A stretch of DNA of 64,000 nucleotides from Strigamia acuminata (lineage: Eukaryota; Arthropoda; Chilopoda; Geophilomorpha; Linotaeniidae): positions 3,968,001 through 4,032,000 of the forward strand of contig OX442315.1 of assembly GCA_949358305.1 (NCBI GenBank), given 5' to 3'. This document shows positions 1 through 9,240 of this stretch, in pieces. The position numbers and the translations under genes were made by a program. Within the stretch, counting starts at the first letter, position 1. Every line of letters begins with the position of its first letter. The notes under the pieces were generated by a model. It did not search any database, was not told where the DNA came from, and saw only the letters and a list, made by a program, of their open reading frames with translations.

Positions 1-262
1 TGTTTAAATTTAAAAAAAAGAAAACCTTTAGTTTTGGTTTTGGTTTGCCACGACGCCATTCCGCGAACACTTCCTTTGTTCTAGTTTTTTGGCGGCCTTG
101 ACTCCGAGGTGAATCTGGGTCCACTCTCGGGTTTTTAGCCAGCCTTAAATCAATAATAAAACAGAAAGAAATATATCAGTCACAAGTCACGCTCCAATCT
201 GGGTTGGATGCAACAGATTCAAAGAATTATGTGATTTCTCTGGGGAAATCACACTAATTTAC
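1..262. other. Non-coding stretch, possible intron
   Basis: No supported gene. On the minus strand this follows a good splice donor (CAG|GTAAAT at 263/262), so it could be intron. A perfect 9-bp hairpin (TGTGATTTC at 230-238 against GAAATCACA at 245-253, 6-nt loop) lies about 10 nt downstream of that donor. Confidence 0.3.
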
Positions 263-379
263 CTGCAACGGCGGTTGTTCGTCCCAATTCTCATCGTCTT
301 CAGCGTTTACGATTAGGCCGTCGCTCTCGTCTCTCGACGATGCGCTCGGCTCTAATCGTGGGTTGCGTCGATCGGCCAT
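263..379 (-). CDS. Candidate first coding exon, unknown acidic protein
   Basis: An ATG at 379 in a fair context (TTGAAATGG) opens 39 codons that end exactly at a strong donor, CAG|GTAAAT, in phase 0. The peptide starts MADRRNPRLEP and is acidic near its end (NAEDDENWDEQ). If unspliced, the frame stops two codons later. No family is recognised. It may be the first exon of a host gene leaving the window to the left, or a spliced accessory exon of the neighbouring minus-strand gypsy element, whose 3' LTR is not in view. The next exon is not identified, so this rests on start context and donor only. Confidence 0.3.
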
Positions 380-758
380 TTCAATTTAGGAAAATGAAGT
401 TTTGTTTGAGAGGTCTTTGTTTTCTCTTTGGGGAGAAGCAAAAAACACGTCTCGTCGTGTTAAAAACAGTCGGAAACTGGGCCTATCAACGCTGAGAATT
501 GTGGGTCTCGAACGCGTCTCGTATTTTGCGAGATCCGCCGTGCTGGCAATGACGCTACGGGGTCGACCGCGTGGTTTCATTGTCACGTGGTCGCCCGATA
601 CGTCATAACTTCTCGTCTGTTAGTGGTGACTGCGACAATTCGTTGCGAAGTTTGGACTTAGCCAAATTTTCGCGTTTCAACATGTGCAGCAGCTCTCGTA
701 AGTAAATCTTTTTATTTTACAAGGCCTCCGCTCCATGTTATCACATTTTCTTTTATTT
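380..758. other. Spacer between candidate exon and gypsy pol; promoter-like or element 3' end
   Basis: No gene seen. It contains a CACGTG E-box (about 584-589) and a CRE-like TACGTCA (about 600-606), so it could be a promoter for the minus exon at 379. A plus-strand ATG with a GTAAGT donor (680-705) faces the other way. Just downstream of the gypsy pol stop, the minus strand reads a purine tract and then TGTGATAACATGG (746 leftward), which resembles a polypurine tract plus LTR start. That sequence does not match the 5' LTR seen at 8097-8919. Confidence 0.25.
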
Positions 759-1838
759 TTAGTTCTTCCCCACGACTTTGCCGTCCCGAATGAACGGATT
801 ATTGCTTCGTCGCGGTCGAAGGTTGATTTTTGACGTGCATGTAGATCGTGACTCTACTTGCTCGTTCATCTCCGATGTGTTGGCATTTTTCTCATTATTA
901 ATTTTTTTATTTTCCATTTCAGAAGTACATTCTTCTGCTTCCTCCCTCTCCGAAATTGCTTGCTCCGGCTGAGCTGGAGCCTCGTCGGCTGGGGATTCGG
1001 CATCGAAGAATTCATCCTCGTTCTCCGCTATATTTTCCGCTTCATTTGTTTTTTGGAACGTGTCGACCACGGTGCCCCCTTGGCCGCTGTGTGTCTGACC
1101 TTCCAGCCAGATTTCTTGGGGAAACTCTGGCAGATATGGCCTTAAATCTCGGCCATGTATCGACTGAAAATTTTTGTTGTCCTCTAAGCGGCGTAGTTGG
1201 TATGCGTTGCCGCCGTGTTCGGCCACAATTACATAGGGACCGTCCCTCTTGTCGGCTAAACCGGCGGCGATGCCCCTCGCTGCATTGGACAACGTGTGTG
1301 CCTCCTTCCACACTAGATCATTCACTTTAAAGTTCGCGAAAGCGAGATCGCCTTCTTTATCTGCGATTCTCTCTCTCATGTTGAAAATATGCGCCATCAT
1401 ATGCTGGTATGTGTCGGATATAGTCTGTTCCAAACGGCACACGTACTCATGTGGGCTCGATGGGTCTAATACGTTAACAGCTTCGGCAACGCGTGGGTCC
1501 CATGGCATCCTTAATTCGCGGGCGAAGTTGAGGTACGCCGGTGAGAATTCGCGTGTTCTTGACACGGTTGAGCGAATGCTGAAAGCGATTTCTCGCAGGT
1601 ATTCGTCCCATCGATTGTGAATGTCGGTGAATACTGTCAGCGCATACTTTATGTCTTTATTCAATCTCTCGACTGGATTTGTCTGAGGATTATACGTGGA
1701 GGTGTTTGATGCATCCATTTTAAATTTTCTACAGAAGTCCTTATATATTCTTGATCGGAATTGGGGGCCGTTATCCGAAATGAGTTTTCTGGGAAACCCA
1801 AATCGCATTGCTACGTCGTAAAGGCACTCGACTATGTT
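759..1838 (-). CDS. pol: Gypsy-1 pol, 3' part (integrase core second half and C-terminus), beyond an in-frame stop
   Basis: The frame is the same as the upstream pol segment and continues directly after the TAA at 1841-1839; the first internal ATG is at 1808. It supplies the second catalytic Asp of integrase (LISDNGPQF) and the Glu (NPVERLNKD), then a GPY/F-like module (KRDGPYVIV) and an acidic, low-complexity tail ending near VVGKN. With the upstream Asp these complete the DDE triad, so the active site is split between the two segments by the stop. Product if translated: integrase C-terminal half of a Ty3/gypsy polyprotein. It would need readthrough of the stop, or it is dead in this copy. 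Confidence 0.8.
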   Translation of the reverse strand, partial: NIVECLYDVAMRFGFPRKLISDNGPQFRSRIYKDFCRKFKMDASNTSTYNPQTNPVERLNKDIKYALTVFTDIHNRWDEYLREIAFSIRSTVSRTREFSPAYLNFARELRMPWDPRVAEAVNVLDPSSPHEYVCRLEQTISDTYQHMMAHIFNMRERIADKEGDLAFANFKVNDLVWKEAHTLSNAARGIAAGLADKRDGPYVIVAEHGGNAYQLRRLEDNKNFQSIHGRDLRPYLPEFPQEIWLEGQTHSGQGGTVVDTFQKTNEAENIAENEDEFFDAESPADEAPAQPEQAISEREEAEECTSEMENKKINNEKNANTSEMNEQVESRSTCTSKINLRPRRSNNPFIRDGKVVGKN

Positions 1839-4800
1839 TTAAGCCGAGGGCTTCACGAGGGCGTACAGCTCCGGCCATCGGGTGGCCACATCCATAATTA
1901 CGAGAATATACATGTTCTTGTTTCCTGTTGTGGGCTTGGGGCCCATCAAGTCTATGCTTAGGCAGTCAAACGGTGCGTAGGGTCCGAGAGACATGGCGTT
2001 TCTGGCTACTTTATCTCGCGGTCTGCACGCCTGGCACCGGGGGCAGTGTCGGATAAATTTCGTTATCTTTTGCTGCGCGCCCGGCCAGAAGAAAAGTTGT
2101 TTTACTCGATAAAGGGTTCTCGCTATGCCGGAATGGCTGGCGAGCGGGTGTCCGTGCATCAGCCACAGCAGTCGGGTGTGCAGCGATGCCGGTACGACCA
2201 CCTTAACCGAGTTTCCCGCTCCGCTGAGGTCGTCTTGAAACGTCGGGTGGTATTTTACCAGGAGTTCATCGTCTATGAGGTAGCTCGTCGCCTCTTTGGC
2301 GAACTGTTTTCGGCGGTGAGGGTTTGTCATCCCTTTCGGAAATTCGCCGTTTAGCAAATATTGTGTTATAATTTGACATTTCGTGTCTGCTGCCTGGTGT
2401 TCGACGAACTCACGTCTCGTGGGTGGAGCGTATTGTGTTTTTTCTTCAATTTTTGCTGTGAAGGCGTGTAGTAGTGTTTTGTGGGTTTCTCCGGGGGGCG
2501 GAGATTGAATTTCGGATGTTGAATCGTTCGTCCCAGCTGGCTGGTATGTTCGAGTCCAAAAACCACAAAACGTTCTATCTTCGGGCTCCATCACTGGTAG
2601 CTCGTTCGCCTTTCGCAAACGCCATATTCTCCGTGGAGTCGGGCAGTACAAGAGGTGGGTGTCGTCCTCGCCGTCGTCGTCTGGACCTTGGGGGTCAGAG
2701 GCTGGGGCTCTTGAGAGGGCGTCGGCCACATGATTGTACTTCCCAGGGCGGTACGTAATTGTTATATCGCACGCCATTAACTCCAGTTGCCATCGTGCGA
2801 GTCGGCCGGAGGGTTCCTTGAGCTTCATCAACCAGCTTAGTGCCTGGTGATCTGTCTGAACCTCGAAGTTCGTGTACTCCAGATAGTCGCGAAATTTCCG
2901 AACTGCCCAGATTACGGCTAGGCATTCTAGTTCCGTTGCCGTGTAATTTTTCTCCGCGCCCTGTATTTTTCTGCTTATAAACATACAGGGTACCTCTTGC
3001 GAGATTCCGTTGTACACGTGGGTCTGCAGAAGGGCTGCACCCAGTCCGATCTTACTCGCGTCGGTGTGCAACACGAACGGTCGGTTTAGGTCCGGCAATG
3101 GCATCTTTTCGACGTCAGCCAGCATTTGCTTGATAGTGCTAAATGCGGCCTCGCACTGGACCGTCCACTCAAACTCTTTATCAGTTCGTAAGAGATCCGT
3201 TATAGGCGCGGCCACCTCAGCCAGACCAGAGAGTAGTCGGCCGAAGAAATTGACCATGCCCATGAATCTCTGGACACCTTTTATATCTTCGGGGGCGGGG
3301 AATCCGTTTATTGCTTTGACTTTTTCGAGGTCAATCGCGATTCCCTCGACTCCTATTCGATATCCTAGGAAGGCAAGCTCTTTCCTGCAAAACTTGCTCT
3401 TCCCTGGATGGATGTGGAGTCCCGCCTTGGCTAGGCGAGAGACCACTCTATCGATGTGGTCTATATGCTCTTCGAATGTGTCCGACGTTATTATGATGTC
3501 GTCGAGATACGCCCACACAAAGTCGTGCAGCATATCTCCCAACACGCTTTCGATCAATTTCTGGAACGTGCTCGGGGCGTTTACAAGCCCGAACGGCATC
3601 ACGTTGAACATTAATCTTCCTATCGGGGAGTAGAAAGCCGTTTTTAGTTTGTCTTCGGGTTTTAGCTCCACTTGCCAATACCCCTTAGACAGGTCCATGG
3701 TGGTTACCCACTTGAACGGGCTCAGTTCCCGGAGGATCGAGTCTATAGACGGCATCTGAATCGGGTCTATAACTGTTATCGCATTCAGGAGGCGATAATC
3801 AATGCATAGTCGAGGTTCCGAGCCTGGACGCATCACCAGGACGATCCGCATCGCGTATTCGCCCAGCGCTTGAGTTACTATGCCCTTGTCGAGCATGTCT
3901 TGGCACATCTGCGTCACAATGTCTCTTTTCTGGGGGTTCATCCCCTTGTAAGGCACTCGAATCGGCTTGTCTGTGGTTAAGACTATTTCGTGGGTTGCTT
4001 CCGTCGTTCGACCAGGTGTCTTGGTCAGAATTCTTTCATGTTTTCGAAGCACTCGCCGTAGTAGCGATGCCTCGGTAACACGCAGTGCTGCCTCCTCGAC
4101 CAGAGTGTCCACGACGTTACTCCTTTGTAATTCTAGGGTGAAGGCTGCGAAATCGTAGTCTTGGACGAATTTTCGCAATCCTCTTCCGTATTCCTCTTTG
4201 TCCTTGGCTTCGTCCAGTAATTTTTGGGGAACTACGGGGACTGGCCGTTCTCCCTCGGGACTTATCCAGTTCCATGAACGGGTTATCGGGTTTGGCTGAA
4301 TTTTCAGTTTTGCCATGATATCCATCCCTAGGAGGAATACTTTGTCGTGGGATGGCAAGACTATGAAGGGGTGGGACAGGTTCCCCCCCTTCCAGTCGAT
4401 CATGATGCGAACTACGCCCTTCGGCTTGACGTAGCCGTTGGCGGTGAGCAATTCTACGTTCGCGTTCACTTGTGCCACTTTTTTTCCAATATCCAAGTCC
4501 TTTACTATATCTTCGGATATGAATGAACGATCCGCCCCTGAATCCAGCAGACCGAACAATTTTTGGTTTTCTATCTCCACTGGCAGCATACACAGAGTTT
4601 CGCAATGTGCTTTCGTGACATTGCAGTGAAATACGCGTAATGTCTGGGGCTCAACCTCCAGATTGAACGGAAGGTCCGTCCAATCTATGTCGACATCCGG
4701 TTTCGTTCTCACTTGCATACTCGTTAACGTCACTTTTTCCTCCTTCTTCGGAACGGTCTGTATGCGGTCTTTGATCTGCGCCTCTGCCAAGGCATGACCT

Positions 4801-4895
4801 GCGGGTCCAGTGTGATATTTCTTCTTTTTAATTTCCGCGGCTGGCGCAGACGAAGCTGAATTTATTTCGGCGACGCCTGCGCTTGGGAGTTTTTT
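1839..4895 (-). CDS. pol: Gypsy-1 pol, 5' part (protease, reverse transcriptase, RNase H, integrase N-terminus)
   Basis: There is no ATG at the start of this frame. It is entered from gag by a -1 shift at 4895-4889. Counting from the first conventional position (4790), the aspartic protease motif LLDSGAD is at residues 81-87, RT has AYLDD at about 427-431, RNase H has TDAS at 576-579 and HVADALSR at 687-694, and integrase has an intact HHCC zinc finger (HGHPLASH ... CPRC) followed by the first catalytic Asp (SIDLMGP). The frame ends at TAA 1841-1839, which immediately precedes the rest of integrase in the same frame. It copies element RNA into DNA in virus-like particles; the missing integrase half makes it defective unless the stop is suppressed. 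Confidence 0.88.
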   Translation of the reverse strand, partial: KKLPSAGVAEINSASSAPAAEIKKKKYHTGPAGHALAEAQIKDRIQTVPKKEEKVTLTSMQVRTKPDVDIDWTDLPFNLEVEPQTLRVFHCNVTKAHCETLCMLPVEIENQKLFGLLDSGADRSFISEDIVKDLDIGKKVAQVNANVELLTANGYVKPKGVVRIMIDWKGGNLSHPFIVLPSHDKVFLLGMDIMAKLKIQPNPITRSWNWISPEGERPVPVVPQKLLDEAKDKEEYGRGLRKFVQDYDFAAFTLELQRSNVVDTLVEEAALRVTEASLLRRVLRKHERILTKTPGRTTEATHEIVLTTDKPIRVPYKGMNPQKRDIVTQMCQDMLDKGIVTQALGEYAMRIVLVMRPGSEPRLCIDYRLLNAITVIDPIQMPSIDSILRELSPFKWVTTMDLSKGYWQVELKPEDKLKTAFYSPIGRLMFNVMPFGLVNAPSTFQKLIESVLGDMLHDFVWAYLDDIIITSDTFEEHIDHIDRVVSRLAKAGLHIHPGKSKFCRKELAFLGYRIGVEGIAIDLEKVKAINGFPAPEDIKGVQRFMGMVNFFGRLLSGLAEVAAPITDLLRTDKEFEWTVQCEAAFSTIKQMLADVEKMPLPDLNRPFVLHTDASKIGLGAALLQTHVYNGISQEVPCMFISRKIQGAEKNYTATELECLAVIWAVRKFRDYLEYTNFEVQTDHQALSWLMKLKEPSGRLARWQLELMACDITITYRPGKYNHVADALSRAPASDPQGPDDDGEDDTHLLYCPTPRRIWRLRKANELPVMEPEDRTFCGFWTRTYQPAGTNDSTSEIQSPPPGETHKTLLHAFTAKIEEKTQYAPPTRREFVEHQAADTKCQIITQYLLNGEFPKGMTNPHRRKQFAKEATSYLIDDELLVKYHPTFQDDLSGAGNSVKVVVPASLHTRLLWLMHGHPLASHSGIARTLYRVKQLFFWPGAQQKITKFIRHCPRCQACRPRDKVARNAMSLGPYAPFDCLSIDLMGPKPTTGNKNMYILVIMDVATRWPELYALVKPSA
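4844..4895 (-). promoter_or_regulatory. -1 ribosomal frameshift signal, gypsy-1 gag to pol
   Basis: Slippery heptamer A AAA AAC at 4895-4889 is in the correct gag phase (GC-A AAA AAC). After a 6-nt spacer comes a 9-bp stem (4882-4874 with 4852-4844, one G-U pair, 21-nt loop). Pol is open in the -1 frame from this point, while the -1 frame has a stop just upstream. Gag terminates 8 codons beyond the heptamer at 4864-4862, so gag and pol overlap. Confidence 0.85.
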
Positions 4896-7800
4896 GCCAG
4901 ATTAGTATTTAACTCCATCATCATTTTCATCAGGGTTTGCATGATGCCCTTTTCTTTGACGGTTTTTTCGCATTTGTCTGAATAGTGACCGTATTCTCCG
5001 CAGCTGTAACATTTGATGTTACTTTTGTCCCCTGTGGGAGTGAATCCCGGTTTTTTGGGGACGAAGGGCGTCGGGAATTGTCTTTTTCCTCCCAATGCCC
5101 CTCTCGCTTTTGTTGCTTGCACGTGTGCTCTGAATTGTGCGATTGCCAAGGCCCGGTGCGCGTGGTGCAAATAGGGACCTTGATCGTCGCATCCCGTCGA
5201 CAAGTGTTCGAGGTGCTCATTTAGGGCTTCCTCGTTGCTTGATGCTGGCTCCTCTTCTTTAGCCGTGGCGAGAGGTGTTGTCTCTTCGACTTTCTCCATC
5301 TGGGTGGAGTCCGTCGAGGTCACCTGCATCGCCGTCGCTGCCGGTGCTTTCTTTGGGGCAGCTATCAGGTTAGCTGGAAGAATACTGCCTGCTTTAGGCG
5401 TCAGCATTCGTCCGAAGGATGCTTCAGTGAGACTCATTATGCCGCTCAAATATTCACTTGGCCTCATTAATTTCTCTGAGGTCTTGTGACGTTCGGCGCT
5501 CGTCTGCAACCGTTTCTCGTGTGCGTCAGCCTCTTCCGGGGGCAGAGTGGCGTAATACCGCTGTTCTATTTCCAACGTGTTCGTTAGAAGATAGTTACTG
5601 ACATCTTGGTAATCGCCGGTGCGGGGGGCGCGCATGTCCAGCAGAATTCTTTGCGAGTGGGCCGATAATCCTCCGTAAAAGATCATCGTAAAACCGGCGG
5701 GGTTTATTTCGTACGGCGCTCTTGCAAACAGGAGTTTCGCTCGGGCGTCGTAGTCGGCTAATGTTTCTCCTGGGGCTTGTCGTAGACCACGTAATTTGTT
5801 ACTGATCTCGTCTGTAGTCTCGCCGTATCGGAGATCGAAGCGGACGAGAAAATCGTCCCAGGTTGGGTTTTTCAGTCCCTGGTACCATTCTCGAGCTGAC
5901 CCCGTGGTTAGCTCCACTAGACCGTGGGTTAGCATGTCGGCGACGGTGGCTTTTGTCGCTTTCTTGATACGCATTACTTCGTCTAGGAAGCGGTCTCCGG
6001 TTTTCCACGAACCGTCGAATCGTGTTTGTATGTAGTGTTGCCAACGGATGTTACCCGTGGCTTCGCCGCTTGGTTCGTTTCGTACGCCATATTTGCGCTT
6101 AACCCTCTCTCCCGCGCGATTATGTTCGTCGCCTGGATGGCCTAGATCGATTCCTTCTCTTCTGAAAGAGTTCAGCAGGGCTCGGCCTAGCTCAGACATC
6201 GTGTAATGTCGGCCAGATGAGTCCTGAAAGTTCCCTTCCTCCGAACGAGGGTTGGAGCTCCGGGAAGAGCGGTCTGAAGCATTCGGCCGGTTCGACCGGT
6301 GCCCATCGCTGCCTTCTTGACTCCTCCCGGTAGACGGTCGACTCGGATGGTCGTCGTCCGACGAATCGGAGGGCTCGGAGGGATCTCCTTGGGGGTGAAA
6401 CCTCGGCCCTCTCGGTGGGGTCTTTCCGCCAGCCTTCTTCTGTTTCGAGCCTCCGGATGGCGGCGGCTCCCCTCCGTCGTTGTTCTCGTAAAAAGAATGC
6501 CATCTGTTTTCCTCGCTTTCGGGGCGTTCCCGATTTTTATTTGCGTTTTTCTTTTCGAGTAACGCGTCGATGGCTGCTCCCGTCTCGGATCTTTTTGAGG
6601 GGTGACGGTCCTTTGTTTTTGGGATCGACTCGTCTCTCTTTTGAGATTTCCCCCTTTTCGCCGTTTTTGCCGGCTTTGTTGCACCTTCTCCTGTGTCGGT
6701 ATCAGAGCCGCTGGGGGGTTCTGATTTCCGTTTCAGGTTTTCTTCATTTTTCTTCCTGTCCGAGTCGTCTTGTTCGTACTCTTTTTGGAACTTTTCTGTT
6801 TCTTTTTCCCAGTTTTCGGCTTCCCATCTTTTTTGCTCGTCTATTATGGCTTGCTTCTTCGCTTTGTACTCTTCGGTCCATCGGTCTCGTTCCCACTCTT
6901 CTTTCTCTTTCAGAAACTGTTCTTTTTCTTTTCTGGCTTCCTCTTCTCTCAACCTCTCGCGATGTTGTTCTTCCCATTTCTGATGTTGTAGAATGGCTTC
7001 TTGTCGCAACATTTTTAGCTTTTCTGCTTTTCTTTGAGCTACGAGCGTTTGAAATTGGTCCTCGTACTCTTGAGCTTCTCGATGTCGCCCTTCTACTGTC
7101 GCGTTCCATTCTTTTCGAATTTTAGCTTCTCGTTCTTCCCTCATTTTTTGGACTAGTTTCTCTGTTCTCTCGGTGGTTCTTCTCTCGCGCTGCTCCCTTT
7201 CTTCCTCTTCCTTCCAGAGTTCTCGCCGCTCTGCGCTCAGTCTTCGTTGGCGATTAGTCGCTTCTTGTCTGGCTTCTTCGCGGGCCTTCTCTCTGGATTC
7301 GTGAAGTGCTCGGTTGGGGTCTGGCGCGAAACCTCCGGTGTCACTGGGCGTTACCTGGGGCATGGGCGTCTCCGCTGCTGGTCTTGCGACCGGCGTCGGG
7401 GCTTGTGCCGCGCAGATAGCGTCCGTGAGTAGAGTAATCGATTCCCAGACTGATGTTCCTACTGGAATGTCTATCATCGCTTTTAGTTGGGCAGCTTGCT
7501 GCGTCAACCGCATTAGGTGAGCTACTTCGAAGGAAACAACTGCAGGACTCGCCGTAACTCGGGGGGTTATCGGGGTCCCGCCGTCGTTTTTTCGTGGGGT
7601 TTGCTCTACGGACGTCTGAGCCGTTGGTGGCGATGGGTTTGTGCCGATCGTGACCGTTTTTTTTGGAGCTTCATTCGTCTCCTCGGTCATCAATATCGAT
7701 ACTCGTCCTGGTGATACGTCGCGAATTTCTTCTCGATTTTCTAGGGCTTCCGTATCGGTATCTTCGAAGGGTTGCATATTCAAGGGAACCCGCTCTCGCT

Positions 7801-8002
7801 CTGGCCCGTCTAGGGCCGCGAGCGATGCAGCTTGCTCCTCTTTCTGCGCCTTCGCTCTCCTCTTGTTCGCTCGGGCTTTCGCCTTCGCGGACATTTCAGG
7901 GACGGGACCATCCGACCTTAGGTGGTAGTCGGAGGTCCTTTTTCCCTTCTCGGGCATTCTCTGCTCGGTTTCAGACGCGGATTGTTCATCTTTGTCTGAC
8001 AT
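4862..8002 (-). CDS. gag: Gypsy-1 Gag (coiled-coil/charged N-half, capsid, zinc knuckle)
   Basis: Structural protein of 1046 residues starting at ATG 8002. Residues about 1-230 are low complexity. About 230-430 is a very charged R/E/K helix, probably coiled coil. About 430-620 is basic, serine-rich and likely disordered. A Retrotrans_gag capsid-like domain follows (about 640-790, including WYQGLKNPTWDDF). One CCHC zinc knuckle lies at about 998-1011 (CYSCGEYGHYSDKC, spacing CX2CX4HX4C). It is longer than most gypsy Gags because of the charged insertion. It packages element RNA and forms the particle. The stop at 4864-4862 lies inside the frameshift cassette. Confidence 0.88.
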   Translation of the reverse strand: MSDKDEQSASETEQRMPEKGKRTSDYHLRSDGPVPEMSAKAKARANKRRAKAQKEEQAASLAALDGPERERVPLNMQPFEDTDTEALENREEIRDVSPGRVSILMTEETNEAPKKTVTIGTNPSPPTAQTSVEQTPRKNDGGTPITPRVTASPAVVSFEVAHLMRLTQQAAQLKAMIDIPVGTSVWESITLLTDAICAAQAPTPVARPAAETPMPQVTPSDTGGFAPDPNRALHESREKAREEARQEATNRQRRLSAERRELWKEEEEREQRERRTTERTEKLVQKMREEREAKIRKEWNATVEGRHREAQEYEDQFQTLVAQRKAEKLKMLRQEAILQHQKWEEQHRERLREEEARKEKEQFLKEKEEWERDRWTEEYKAKKQAIIDEQKRWEAENWEKETEKFQKEYEQDDSDRKKNEENLKRKSEPPSGSDTDTGEGATKPAKTAKRGKSQKRDESIPKTKDRHPSKRSETGAAIDALLEKKNANKNRERPESEENRWHSFYENNDGGEPPPSGGSKQKKAGGKTPPRGPRFHPQGDPSEPSDSSDDDHPSRPSTGRSQEGSDGHRSNRPNASDRSSRSSNPRSEEGNFQDSSGRHYTMSELGRALLNSFRREGIDLGHPGDEHNRAGERVKRKYGVRNEPSGEATGNIRWQHYIQTRFDGSWKTGDRFLDEVMRIKKATKATVADMLTHGLVELTTGSAREWYQGLKNPTWDDFLVRFDLRYGETTDEISNKLRGLRQAPGETLADYDARAKLLFARAPYEINPAGFTMIFYGGLSAHSQRILLDMRAPRTGDYQDVSNYLLTNTLEIEQRYYATLPPEEADAHEKRLQTSAERHKTSEKLMRPSEYLSGIMSLTEASFGRMLTPKAGSILPANLIAAPKKAPAATAMQVTSTDSTQMEKVEETTPLATAKEEEPASSNEEALNEHLEHLSTGCDDQGPYLHHAHRALAIAQFRAHVQATKARGALGGKRQFPTPFVPKKPGFTPTGDKSNIKCYSCGEYGHYSDKCEKTVKEKGIMQTLMKMMMELNTNLAKNSQAQASPK

Positions 8003-8074
8003 TTTCTTTCGGTAATTCTACGATTTGGGTTATCTTATTGAGAGATCACAAGTTCAGATTTGAGATTTATTTCT

Positions 8075-8094
8075 AAATCCCGGACAGGCCCCCA
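8075..8094 (-). other. Primer-binding site, gypsy-1 (tRNA-Pro-like)
   Basis: The plus-strand sequence equals a tRNA 3' end: T-loop AAAT, CCCGG stem, then ACAGGCC and CCCCA. It matches 18 of 20 positions of the usual animal tRNA-Pro 3' end, including the Pro-specific C discriminator. It lies 2 nt from the LTR edge at 8097. Confidence 0.7.
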
Positions 8095-8096
8095 CG

Positions 8097-8919
8097 TGTC
8101 GCGTCCTACTTGGTATAGGTTTAAATAGCGCTAACGTGTAATACTTTACCTGTGATCAATTATGCAAATACCCAAATGAATACCAAATGTATGTAAATAA
8201 ACAGGTAATTTATTCACCAGGCTTTATGCCTTTAAAATACACTCAGTATACAACTAAAGTCGACTTGGTCAGAGTCGAACAAAGGATTTCTCAAGATGGC
8301 GTCGTCGGTTCCGCGTGGTCGGCGGAACAAAGGCGGCGTCTCGAGTTGTCGTAAATTCGTCACGGATTCGTCGTCACGGACGCGGTGGAATGCTCTTTCG
8401 AGTCTTCTATCCGTGCCTGTTGTCTAGGGTTTGGTTTAGCGTCGCAGAGGCCTCGTCTAGGAACTTCGGGGTTCCCTACAAAGCACTCGGACACTTACTT
8501 CGGCGAATAATCGTCTGGGCGATTATTCTGGGTGATTTCACAAGGGCTATTCTCGTGCTTTCGCAGGAATAGCTCGCAAGTGACTTCGTGAGAGTTACAG
8601 TTTGCACTTTACTCAGCGATCCTCGATCAATCCTAACTTGTAGTTGAAGTTGGCCTGACGGTGAGGTAGTTGCTGTGTTCTTGGTGTCGTTTGTGTAAGT
8701 TCTGACTTTAGGCGGGAAACACAGCCTTTTATGCAGTGGGGTGAAGGGCCGGCGATCAACCAATGGGGGCTGACCACCAGCCGCTTCCTCCCCCTCGGGG
8801 CACACACCTGCCATGGGGAGGTGGAGCCAACTCGGGGGGGGGGAACGACTCTTCAATCATAGTGACTCAGAGGACAAGTATCCGCCCTGGGGGGACACTT
8901 ATCCAACTGGGTCACCACA
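8097..8919 (-). repeat. Gypsy-1 5' LTR
   Basis: The inner edge is fixed by the primer site: the minus strand ends ...GCGACA, followed by 2 nt and the PBS. The outer edge at 8919 (minus TGTGGTGACCC) is inferred from the TG...CA rule. Inside on the minus strand are a TATA-like GCATAAAAGG (about 8725-8735) and AATAAA (8214-8209), spaced as promoter and polyadenylation signals of an LTR. No second copy is in the window, so the outer boundary is unproven. Confidence 0.65.
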
Positions 8920-9240
8920 AGGTAACACTGATTTTGACATTGCTCCATTTTGGTAATGTCGACACATGGTGATGATTTTCGGTTCAAAAATATGTACTGT
9001 GTTGAACAGAAAAGACAGAAGAATATAGTACAAGTGTGGAGTTGAGTTGAGTTTAGGATTTGGGGTCTTCAGATGTTGAGACAGAAGGGACGGGCTGACA
9101 GCTGGTTTCACGTCGTGTCACCAATGCATCAACATCATACCGTAGTGGATAGAAGGAGTGTGTGCAAGGAGGAGTGTAGTTGACTGACTCCTAATGGGCC
9201 TTAGAATCTAAAGCTTAGTATTTGTAAGTTCATCTGCTAA
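8920..9240. other. Unassigned intergenic sequence
   Basis: No gene, RNA or clear repeat recognised. The composition is mixed, with no splice-bounded frame. Confidence 0.5.

Larger units (their letters stand above)
759..8919 (-). mobile_element. Ty3/gypsy LTR retrotransposon 1 (5' LTR, gag, pol; 3' LTR not found)
   Basis: Read on the minus strand the order is 5' LTR (8919-8097), tRNA-Pro-like primer site (8094-8075), gag, a -1 frameshift signal, and pol with protease, RT, RNase H and integrase. RNase H before integrase, a GPY/F-type module at the end of integrase and no chromodomain place it in Ty3/gypsy. Pol carries one in-frame TAA, so this copy is not autonomous as it stands. A matching 3' LTR is not seen left of 759; it may lie outside the window or be lost. 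Confidence 0.85.
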
